64,000 nt of DNA from JAGQYP01 sp041392305 (lineage in GTDB: Bacteria > Bacteroidota > Bacteroidia > Flavobacteriales_D > Crocinitomicaceae), in contig JAWKMJ010000005.1 in NCBI GenBank assembly GCA_041392305.1, positions 62,001 through 126,000 of the forward strand, written 5' to 3'. Within the stretch, counting starts at the first letter, position 1; the number at the start of each line of letters is the position of its first letter. Under the pieces are notes generated by a model. It made no database searches. It saw nothing but the letters and a program-made list of their open reading frames with translations, and was not told the origin of the DNA. Positions 43,054-50,109 of this stretch are shown piece by piece. Both the position numbers and the translations under genes were made by a program.

Positions 43054-43449
43054 ATGATTGCAAAAGCTAAAATTCAAACAAAATACAAAACGGAAATCGA
43101 TGCCCGAGGTCATGCGCTAATTGCAGATGAACCGATTGAAAACGGGGGGCAGAATTTAGGACCTTCACCGGGGGACTTACTCCGTTCTGCATTGGCAGCC
43201 TGCACGGCAATTACTTTAAAAATGTATGCCGACCGAAAAGAATGGAACGTAGGTGCTATTGACGTAAATGTAGAATACAAGAAAAATCTGGATGATATGG
43301 AAGCTAATTTTCATGTACAAGTTTCATTTGAGAATAAATCTTTGACTCAGGAACAACTAATTCGATTGGAGCAGATCGCGAACAAATGTCCGGTTCATAA
43401 GATTTTGGAGAAGGGTCATGAAATTGATGTTTTGATGAGTGATTTGTGA
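43054..43449 (+). CDS. OsmC family peroxidase-like protein
   Basis: This is a 131-residue OsmC/Ohr-like protein that uses paired cysteines to reduce organic or other peroxides. The first Cys is in LRSALAACTAITLKMYADRK and the second in IANKCPVHKILEKG, matching the family. It follows the nitroreductase gene after a 120-base repeat region. With pirin, nitroreductase and a 4Fe-4S protein it forms a redox-stress group. Confidence 0.92.
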   Translation: MIAKAKIQTKYKTEIDARGHALIADEPIENGGQNLGPSPGDLLRSALAACTAITLKMYADRKEWNVGAIDVNVEYKKNLDDMEANFHVQVSFENKSLTQEQLIRLEQIANKCPVHKILEKGHEIDVLMSDL

Positions 43450-43576
43450 CATTGTGATTTTATGACTTTATGACTTTATGACTTTATGATATTAGGATAT
43501 TAGGATTTTATGACGTTATAAAAATTTTTCAAACTCTTAACCGGTTACTAGTTACAAGTTACTGGTTACCGATTAC
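43450..43576. repeat. TTTATGAC tandem and GTTAC-rich inverted arrays
   Basis: Four or more GACTTTAT units (43460-43490) with two TATTAGGAT units are followed by CCGGTTACTAGTTAC and GTTACTGGTTACCG, a short inverted group, ending just before the 4Fe-4S gene. Confidence 0.7.
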
Positions 43577-43590
43577 AAAAAATAAAAACC

Positions 43591-43803
43591 ATGAGTGAAG
43601 AAATTGTTAAAGAATACCAAAAGGGAGATTTCACCATTGTGTGGAAACCGAAATTATGTAAACATGCAGGGGTATGTGTCAAAATGTTGCCCAATGTATA
43701 TGACCCAAAAGCCAAACCTTGGATCACTCCCGAACAGGCATCGGTGGAAGAGTTGAAAAATCAAATTGATGCTTGCCCTTCAGGAGCTTTGAGTTATAAA
43801 TAG
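43591..43803 (+). CDS. (4Fe-4S) mono-cluster protein, YjdI-like
   Basis: This is a 70-residue small ferredoxin-like protein of the divergent 4Fe-4S mono-cluster family (Fer4_19). Cysteines in KLCKHAGVCVKMLPNVYD and DACPSGALSY provide the cluster ligands. Relatives such as E. coli YjdI sit beside stress or acetyltransferase genes. It is the last intact gene of the redox group before a repeat-filled spacer. Confidence 0.9.
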   Translation: MSEEIVKEYQKGDFTIVWKPKLCKHAGVCVKMLPNVYDPKAKPWITPEQASVEELKNQIDACPSGALSYK

Positions 43804-44140
43804 AGTGCTAGATTTGCAGATTGCAAGACTGTTAGATTATCAGATTTTGAGACTTTCAGATTGTCAGACTTTCAGATTTACAGATTATTAGATTGTCAGA
43901 TTATAAGACTTTTAGACTTCTAGGTTTATTGGTAAACAGATTATAAAAAAAGTCTTGCATCTGATGTCTTGTGTCTTGGATCTAGATTCTAGTCTCATCC
44001 ACTCTTATTTTACGCAGGATTTGGGAATCCTTCGCAGCTTAGTCTTGTGTCTTGCGTCTGGAATCTTGGATCTAGTATCTTGAATCTTATTCACTTAGGT
44101 TTTGCGTAGGATTTGGGAATCCTCCGCAGCCCACAAAAAA
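43804..44140. repeat. long repeat spacer: CAGATT/AGACT array plus two REP-like hairpins
   Basis: The region 43804-43925 is built from CAGATT, AGACTTT and TTAGATT phrases; AGATTGCAAGACT here is the exact inverse of AGTCTTGCAATCT at 54860-54875. From 43948 there are TCTTGTGTCTTG/GGATCTAG phrases. Two copies of a hairpin core (GGATTTGGGAATCCT with CGCAG flanks) lie at about 44012-44042 and 44104-44134; GGATT pairs with AATCC around TGGG. No coding sequence is seen. Confidence 0.8.
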
Positions 44141-44196
44141 GAAAACCCAGATGTACAAACTGTTTTTTTTGATTTGACCTCTACTCTAGTTGTGAA

Positions 44197-44750
44197 CTAT
44201 AGCATTTTTAGTTCCTCTAATATTTCTTGCTGAACCGAAATTCCTTCATCTTCATTATACCATTTTTGAAGCAGATTATTCAATTCCCAGTACTCCATTT
44301 TTTCCTTATTTTCCAACCAGATTTTCTCTAAAGCCTTCGGTCTAGGTCCCCAAACAAAAAGATCTTCTCCTGTTAAACGATCTCTTACAACCAATTTAGG
44401 AATAGACTGCGAACCATTTGTATGGTATTTTTCCATCAGTTCTGGATATTCATCTCTTAAATAGATTTCCATTTGGATTCTATCACTCTCAGCCACCATC
44501 ATTTGAATAAAAGGAACTGTATGAGCTGCATCACCACATTAGGGCTCTGTAATCAAAATCCAGTCTAAATCTCGATCAATTCCATGCAATACCTTTTTCA
44601 CTTCTGGAAGTAATTCCCCTTTTTTCTCCCATCTTTTAGTTCGGGAAAAATTCAGTTTGGTATAATGTTCATACTGAGGTTTGCTAACTGGCCTGATCGG
44701 TTCCCCCTTACTCTGTGCTCAAACTCTTCTCTATATAGATTGTAATTCAT
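44197..44750 (-). pseudogene. thioredoxin family protein (Thioredoxin_9-like), frameshift plus stop
   Basis: From ATG at 44750 the protein begins MNYNLYREEFEHRV. One base missing near 44708 shifts the frame; the true frame continues KGEPIRPVSKPQYEHYTKLN. A TAA at 44539-44541 interrupts DWILITEP-stop-CGDAAH exactly where relatives have Trp before the active-site Cys. The rest (MVAESDRIQMEIYLRDEYPE, NGSQSIPKLVV, FVWGPRPKALEKIWLEN) is intact to 44197. Without recoding only a 101-residue fragment lacking the active site could be made. A palindromic operator shared with pirin lies 26 bases upstream. Confidence 0.75.
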
Positions 44751-44775
44751 AATATTTTCCTTGTCATTAGAAGAC

Positions 44776-44791
44776 GTTTGTTTAAACAAAT
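44776..44791. promoter_or_regulatory. third copy of the pirin-type palindromic operator
   Basis: GTTTGTTTAAACAAAT contains the perfect 14-bp palindrome TTTGTTTAAACAAA. It shares AACAAATACTT with the second pirin site, and sits upstream of the broken thioredoxin-like gene. Confidence 0.6.
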
Positions 44792-44896
44792 ACTTGCAGA
44801 AATGTTCAATTTAGTTTTTTATTTCTCTGAATTTGTGAGTGTTAAAAATTATTTTTTCCTATATTTCAAAGTATTAAAAATTTTAAATCACTTATT

Positions 44897-45175
44897 ATGA
44901 AATTGAAAATGATGATGCTGGTTGCTGTATTTTTCGTAACCACTTTTGTAAGCGCTTATTCCGTACCTTATTACAACAAAGATTCTAAGACCTACACGTT
45001 TAAAGTGAAGATCAATGGGTCGACAAGAGAGATTACTTTTAATGGATCCACTACTGGAACGGCACATTGTCCTCCAACGGCGGATATCGCTGAAATCGAA
45101 TCTTCTTGTGGATGGGTTAAAGTAAAAAATGGACAGAAGATTACAATTAAGGATGGTTGTATTACCGTGAATTAA
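44897..45175 (+). CDS. small secreted protein, unknown function
   Basis: This is a 92-residue protein with a signal peptide (1-20, ending VSAYS) and a beta-rich mature part of about 70 residues: KDSKTYTFKVKINGSTREIT, then two cysteines in GTAHCPPTAD and SSCGWVKV and one in DGCITVN. No family recognised. It is a single-gene unit with a strong terminator 25 bases after the stop. Confidence 0.7.
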   Translation: MKLKMMMLVAVFFVTTFVSAYSVPYYNKDSKTYTFKVKINGSTREITFNGSTTGTAHCPPTADIAEIESSCGWVKVKNGQKITIKDGCITVN

Positions 45176-45199
45176 TTCCTTCGTTTTTTATGAAATTTG

Positions 45200-45228
45200 A
45201 GCCTTGCAAAAGCAAGGCTTTTTTTTTT
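45200..45228 (+). terminator. intrinsic terminator
   Basis: The perfect stem GCCTTGC / GCAAGGC has an AAAA loop and is followed by ten T. Confidence 0.9.
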
Positions 45229-45269
45229 GATTTTTTTCAAATATCCTTTCTCCATTTTGATCTAGAATA

Positions 45270-45277
45270 TACTTTTG
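45270..45277 (+). promoter_or_regulatory. -7 box directly before the ceramidase-like gene
   Basis: TACTTTTG matches TAnnTTTG and ends four bases before the GTG start, predicting a leaderless transcript. Confidence 0.5.
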
Positions 45278-45281
45278 CATC

Positions 45282-46016
45282 GTGTTAGATTCACTTGAAA
45301 TAGCGCTTAGAAAGGCAGCCATAAAAGATGATGGACCTTTTTACCATGAATTTTTGCACGACTCATGGATTAAGGAACCTTGGAATGCAGTTTCTTCCCT
45401 TTTCTTTTTTGTTCCAGTGATTTATTGGATCTGGAAGTTGAAAGGAGCATACAAAGATCATTTAATTATGGTGGCCATTATCCCACTGCTATTCCTGAAT
45501 GGATTGGGATCGACCTTATACCATGCTTTTCGAATACATGATGCATTTCTATTGTTGGACTGGATGCCCGCTTCGGCTATGTCCATCTTACTAGCCAATT
45601 ACTTCTGGACCAAAGTTATAGGTAAGTGGTATTTCGGTTTTCTGGTAGTTTTTAGTTTTTACCTTCTAGGCAGCTGTAGCATTCTCTTCTTAGTAGATGA
45701 GTCAAATAAAGCCATTGCTCCAAACATAGGCTATTTTTTTGTGGGTTGTTCTTTTTTCATTCCGATATACATCCTTCTTTATCGCCATAACTTCAAGCAT
45801 CTAAGATTAATTATTTTAGGTTTTCTTTTCTTATCTCTCTCATTACTTTTCAGAATATTGGACTATCCATCTGAAAATCCTTTTCCGGAGTTTTTACCTC
45901 AAGGCACCCATTTTCTATGGCACATTTTTAGCTCATTTGCGGTTTTTAGTATTGGGTATTTTATCTATTATTACCGATTAATCGAACTAGAAACAACAAA
46001 AAAAGCTACCCTATAG
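45282..46016 (+). CDS. ceramidase/CREST-superfamily membrane protein
   Basis: This is a 244-residue integral membrane protein with about seven helices. EPWNAVSSLFFFVPVIYWI, GLGSTLYHAF, LLDWMPASAMSILLA and FLPQGTHFLWHIFSSFAVF place the Ser, Asp and three His residues of the alkaline ceramidase/adiponectin receptor (CREST) fold, which bind zinc and hydrolyse amides in lipids. Bacteroidota make sphingolipids, so a lipid substrate is plausible but not shown. The GTG start lies five bases after a -7 promoter box. The stop is within a terminator stem. Confidence 0.82.
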   Translation: MLDSLEIALRKAAIKDDGPFYHEFLHDSWIKEPWNAVSSLFFFVPVIYWIWKLKGAYKDHLIMVAIIPLLFLNGLGSTLYHAFRIHDAFLLLDWMPASAMSILLANYFWTKVIGKWYFGFLVVFSFYLLGSCSILFLVDESNKAIAPNIGYFFVGCSFFIPIYILLYRHNFKHLRLIILGFLFLSLSLLFRILDYPSENPFPEFLPQGTHFLWHIFSSFAVFSIGYFIYYYRLIELETTKKATL

Positions 46017-46032
46017 AGTAGCTTCTCTTTTT
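46004..46032. terminator. bidirectional terminator overlapping the ceramidase-like stop
   Basis: AGCTAC / GTAGCT with an eight-base loop lies partly in the last codons. T-rich sequence follows on the plus side (CTCTTTTTC) and A-rich sequence precedes it, so it can serve both converging genes. Confidence 0.7.
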
Positions 46033-46048
46033 CATGTGTGTGTTTTTA

Positions 46049-46408
46049 TTAATTCATCCTCACCAGCTCTGAGTTATTCACAATTTTTGCAAGTTCATTC
46101 CTTATCTGATTTTCAATTTTGGCCTCCATTTGTTGAAATTGGATACAGTACTTTCTTTCTCCTTCCCTGCCCTGTTGTTCTGTCGTAGATTCTATTTTGG
46201 TTCCGTACTTTTCTTTGGCAGACCGCAGATATTCGTCCAGAGATTTTAGTGCTTCTCTATCTATTCCTGAACCTTTAGAAATCAGATAAATTGTTATTGC
46301 ACAGTCCCTTTGATTAATTTGCTGATTGCGATAAGATTCCTCACTTTTGGAAGTTGTGCCACAAGCTGTTAAGTATATAGCTGTAAGACTAAAAATAATC
46401 GTTTTCAT
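46049..46408 (-). CDS. small lipoprotein, unknown function
   Basis: This is a 119-residue protein with signal peptide and lipobox YLTAC (lipidated Cys16). The mature part is helical and charged (DREALKSLDEYLRSAKEKYG, KIENQIRNELAKIVNN) with two further cysteines. No family recognised. It begins just downstream of the metalloprotease terminator on the same strand, so it is probably transcribed separately. Confidence 0.65.
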   Translation of the reverse strand: MKTIIFSLTAIYLTACGTTSKSEESYRNQQINQRDCAITIYLISKGSGIDREALKSLDEYLRSAKEKYGTKIESTTEQQGREGERKYCIQFQQMEAKIENQIRNELAKIVNNSELVRMN

Positions 46409-46411
46409 AGG

Positions 46412-46440
46412 AAAAAGGAGGGCCCGAAAAACGAACCCTC
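46412..46440 (-). terminator. intrinsic terminator after the M43 protease gene
   Basis: On the minus strand, GAGGGTTCG / CGGGCCCTC (two G-T pairs) with a T loop is followed by CTTTTTCC. Confidence 0.8.
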
Positions 46441-46451
46441 ATTAGATTAAG

Positions 46452-47723
46452 TTATCGATTAATAACAATTTTCTTTGCAATTCCAGCTTTCGATGAATTC
46501 ATTTTAAGATAGTACACTCCATCCTCCAAATTACTTAAATCGGCTTGAACGGTTTTCATTTTGGAAACTGAAATTGTTTTCACTTCCGCACCAACAAGAT
46601 TGTATACTTTGATTTCTGCCCCTATTGAATTTTCCATTGGAAATTGAATTGTAAATTGCCCCTTATTCGGATTAGGGTATAGTTCAAAACTTTGCGCAAA
46701 TAAACTTTCTTCGATGCCTAAAGGTGCACCACATCCATTAGAAGAAGTAATTGCATTTCTTGGACCATTTAGTGCTGCATGCATTCTTTGAGATTGACCA
46801 AAAGTGAACATTACCATGGCGTCATCGTCAACATAATCCATATAGTTCATATACATTTCCCCATTAGGTCCAGTCCCACAAGGGTTGTTTGGGTCAAGTG
46901 GGAAAGAAGGGTAACCACTGTTGGGTTCATCACAAGGCTCCGTATCTGCCACAAAATCATCTCCACAATTTGGTTGATTGTCCCCCCAAATATGACTTAG
47001 ATTTAGCCAATGTCCCACTTCGTGCGTAGCCGTTCTTCCAAGATGATTGTATTGATAATTCCCTTGTCCAGCTGTACCTATTGTTCCAAAACACTCATAG
47101 TGAATTACAACTCCATCTTCTGCTGGGTAACTTTGTAAATCAGAAGGGAAAGTTGCATAACCCAGAGTTCCTCCACTTGCTCCAAGATCACAAACCCATA
47201 AATTTAAGTATTGAGTAGGATCCCAATTATCAGCGCCACCTGTACTACTAAATTTCACATCTCCATTACCATTAAAGGAAACCACCTGAGTCTGGGTTCG
47301 GGTAATTCCAGTAGTAAAATTTCCTTGTGGATCCCTTGATGCCAAACAAAACTCGATCTGTGAATTTGCCGTGTATTGCCAAAAAGGATGACTAGGCTGT
47401 AATGAGTCTGAATTCATCAATTGAAAATCCTTGTTCAGTACATCAATCTGAGTCAAAATTTGGGCATCACTCACATTTTGTCCTGCAGTATTGTATACCA
47501 CATGTACAACCACCGGAATGGTATAAATTGCTGCTCTTGATTTCGCATTACCTGAATGATTTTGAATCCATTGATTTGTAAAATCCTCCATTTGTTGTTT
47601 TCTTATTGCTGTATTCGGATCAAATTGAACCATTTGCTCATGATGATCATGCGATAGACATTTATTTTGAGCAGTTGCTTGCAAACCAGCCAAAATGGTC
47701 ATCGATAGTAAAATTTTCTTCAT
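46452..47723 (-). CDS. M43 (pappalysin-like) zinc metalloprotease with T9SS sorting domain
   Basis: This is a 423-residue secreted protease: signal peptide (1-19), short propeptide with a Cys/His-containing segment (CLSHDHHEQ), catalytic domain (about 65-325) and a C-terminal type A sorting domain (LYPNPNKGQFTIQF onward). The zinc site is HEVGHWLNLSH (234-244), matching HExxHxxGxxH in metzincins except that Asn replaces the Gly-type position; the Met-turn is in MYMNYMDY. ITRTQTQVV and the NCGDDFVADTEP region are typical of M43B. It is exported by type IX secretion to the surface or medium. Confidence 0.92.
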   Translation of the reverse strand: MKKILLSMTILAGLQATAQNKCLSHDHHEQMVQFDPNTAIRKQQMEDFTNQWIQNHSGNAKSRAAIYTIPVVVHVVYNTAGQNVSDAQILTQIDVLNKDFQLMNSDSLQPSHPFWQYTANSQIEFCLASRDPQGNFTTGITRTQTQVVSFNGNGDVKFSSTGGADNWDPTQYLNLWVCDLGASGGTLGYATFPSDLQSYPAEDGVVIHYECFGTIGTAGQGNYQYNHLGRTATHEVGHWLNLSHIWGDNQPNCGDDFVADTEPCDEPNSGYPSFPLDPNNPCGTGPNGEMYMNYMDYVDDDAMVMFTFGQSQRMHAALNGPRNAITSSNGCGAPLGIEESLFAQSFELYPNPNKGQFTIQFPMENSIGAEIKVYNLVGAEVKTISVSKMKTVQADLSNLEDGVYYLKMNSSKAGIAKKIVINR

Positions 47724-47869
47724 ATTAGTTATAGTTTAAAAGTTTGATCCAAAGTAATTTGCCTTGAGCTGGATCACAATACTCAATTATGAGTAATTCC
47801 CAAAAAGTGTTAATCTCCGTAACGTTCAGGTGGGATCTTACTATATTCTAAAAGCTACAACTTTTAATT

Positions 47870-48505
47870 ATGAAAAAACTTCTGATTTTGGTTATCCTCC
47901 TTTTTATTTTTTCCTGTCAAAATCAACTTCTTAAAAAAGCTCCTGAAGATGTTGTTGTTGCCATTCAACCTTACGGAAAAATCCCACCTGAGATAATGGA
48001 TACAGTCATCAATACCTTGTATGATATGTACGGTTTTAAAATAGTGGTTTATCCTCCGAAAAAACTTCCAAAGTCTGCTTTCATCAATATAAAGTCTCCG
48101 AGATATAGAGCAGATTCCATATTGGACATGCAAGAAAGATGGAAACCTGATAGTATTGATTATTTAATGGGATTATCTCAATTCGACATTAGCATGACAG
48201 ATCGTGATGAAAATGGCAACATTAAAAAACCTGTCAGCAAATACAAAGATTGGGGTGTTTTTGGATTGGGTTCCTGTCCGGGTCCTACTTGTGTGGTATC
48301 CATATTCAGACTTAGAAAAAGACAAAACTATATTGATCGATTGAAGAAAATCGTAGTGCACGAATTGGGACATAACTTGGGCCTACCACATTGCGAAGAT
48401 GGTCCAACTTGTGTGATGCGAGATGCAAATGAGAACATTAAAAATATAGACAAAGAAAAACTAGAGCTTTGTTCCAGTTGCAAGAAGAAATTGTATGGAA
48501 AATAA
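47870..48505 (+). CDS. archaemetzincin-like metalloprotease lipoprotein
   Basis: This is a 211-residue protein with a lipoprotein signal (IFSC, Cys16) and an archaemetzincin-type catalytic core. The zinc motif is HELGHNLGLPH (164-174) followed by Cys175, five residues, Cys181-x-Met183, 17 residues and then CSSC, close to the family rule that places four cysteines after the zinc helix (the first gap is usually four). FINIKSPRYRADSI and SVSIFRL-like strands precede it. Most archaemetzincins are cytoplasmic, so the lipoprotein signal is unusual. It is not in an operon. Confidence 0.85.
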   Translation: MKKLLILVILLFIFSCQNQLLKKAPEDVVVAIQPYGKIPPEIMDTVINTLYDMYGFKIVVYPPKKLPKSAFINIKSPRYRADSILDMQERWKPDSIDYLMGLSQFDISMTDRDENGNIKKPVSKYKDWGVFGLGSCPGPTCVVSIFRLRKRQNYIDRLKKIVVHELGHNLGLPHCEDGPTCVMRDANENIKNIDKEKLELCSSCKKKLYGK

Positions 48506-48517
48506 TGCGTTTATTTC

Positions 48518-48955
48518 TTATTGCTTGGCAATAGGCTGGATCAATCGAATGCTAACCATTTTGGATGCTTCTTCAATTTTAAATGCACATTGACCAAATG
48601 TAGGTACTGCAAAGAAAGGAATTACATTATTGGAAAACCCGAAAGCTTCTAATGGGATTTTCAATTTATTCTGATTACAGATATTATCACTATTCTTGTC
48701 GTGATACACACTTATGGCATATTTCCCTTTTGGTATTTTTACTTGTTTCACCATCTCTTCATTGGTCACTTTAAAAACAAGTTTTTTAAATTCTTTATTC
48801 TCCTTAGGGAAATTTTCAGGAATTGAATAAATGCCTACATGGAGTGTTCCTTTCAGTTCTTTAATATTCGTAATCTTAATTTGAAGCGATTGTGTCTGCG
48901 CCCATCCAGAAAGCGAAAGAATAAAGATGAGAAATAAGGTAGCAAATTTTGTCAT
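48518..48955 (-). CDS. DUF2141 secreted protein
   Basis: This is a 145-residue protein with signal peptide (1-19, ending GWAQ) and a single DUF2141 beta-sandwich domain: ELKGTLHVGIYSIPENFPKE, the YAISVYHDKNSDNICNQN loop and EAFGFSNNVIPF are the family landmarks. Function unknown; members are common near surface and carotenoid genes in Bacteroidota. Its start overlaps the stop of the epimerase gene by four bases, so the two are co-transcribed. Confidence 0.88.
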   Translation of the reverse strand: MTKFATLFLIFILSLSGWAQTQSLQIKITNIKELKGTLHVGIYSIPENFPKENKEFKKLVFKVTNEEMVKQVKIPKGKYAISVYHDKNSDNICNQNKLKIPLEAFGFSNNVIPFFAVPTFGQCAFKIEEASKMVSIRLIQPIAKQ

Positions 48956-49969
48956 GATTGATTTTTAAAATAATACGCTAAATCCTGTTGATTCTTAGAT
49001 TTGAAAGCTTTATAGGGTTTAGATAAAGACAATAAGTATTTCTTTACCGGATATTTTACCATGGAAGTCATCACTTTTTGAGCTTTTGGAACTGATTTCT
49101 CGACCATCTCAAAATAATCATTGAGGTCTAATTTTCGAAAGTTAAGAATGGACTCCAACTGATCCCCATCTGCGTAATTTCCACAATGAAAATTTTGTTC
49201 TGCAAAAGAATACTGAGGAAAATTCACCTTACCTAGGCCAAATAACTCAAAATTCTTTGATAGAAAATCCTTGTATTCGATTCTACATTTTGCTCCCCCT
49301 CCTAGATTGAAGATATTGTGATTAAGCAAGTCTCTTTTTTCAATGGCATTGGCGAAAGCTCTTCCCGTATCTTGAGGTGTACAAATTTCAACTTTTGTAT
49401 TTAAGGGCATTTCGAACAACAATCCAGTTACCTTATGATTCCCCACACCCATAATTGCTGTCAGTCTAAAAATAGTCCAACTCAAATTTGAATTTTTAAC
49501 TAAATTCTCTGCCTCAATTTTAGTCTTTCCGTATTCATCCCTAGGTGAAGCTTGGAGTTGATCTTCTACTTTAATTTCAGGTTGATCCACTCTACAACCA
49601 TAAACAGAAACGGAAGATGAATAGACAAAAAAAGCATTTGGTGAATTTTTCTCCAGCGATGTAATTAAGTTCTTCGTACCTCCTACATTAACAGATTCAG
49701 CAAAATCCGGTTTTTCATCGGCAAGTGGAGGAATAATAGCTGCTAAATGGATTACTGCATCTATATTTTTACATACTTCGTCGACTTGTTGAATATTTCT
49801 CAAATCACCATAATGGACAGTAATTTGATCTTTATATTTTTCAAATGTACTTTTTGCTTTGCGTGATGGTGTGTCGAAAACGTGCACTTCAACACCTGGT
49901 ATTTGAACCAAGTTTTTTTAAGGTTTCAGAGCCAACAGTTCCAGATGCACCCGTAAGTAAAACTCTCAT
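48952..49969 (-). pseudogene. NAD-dependent epimerase/dehydratase with an N-terminal frame break
   Basis: From ATG at 49969 the frame reads MRVLLTGASGTVGSETLKKL, containing the Rossmann GxxGxxG motif, then leaves frame. Removing one A from the seven-base run (49913-49919, T on the plus strand) continues as VQIPGVEVHVFDTPSRKAKS and the rest of an extended SDR of about 338 residues: VIHLAAIIPP, YSSSVSVYG and YGKTKIEAENL (Tyr-x-x-x-Lys) are present. Without the correction the protein lacks its NAD loop. A homopolymer sequencing error is as likely as a real mutation. Confidence 0.8.
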
Positions 49970-50109
49970 TTCATGTGTCAATTAAATTGTAATTTGGTTG
50001 TTTTCTCTGCTTGCACAGCAATCAACCAAATTTAGAAAAGGAAAATGAATTTTTGCAGAAAATTCCGCTGAAATTGGAAAATACTTAGTGAATCAGCCAA
50101 AAGAACATT

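Noticed and set aside
43804..44196. A structural RNA gene (tRNA or similar) in the 390-base spacer
   Set aside because: The hairpins are repeat-derived, with no cloverleaf, TPsiC-like motif or CCA end.
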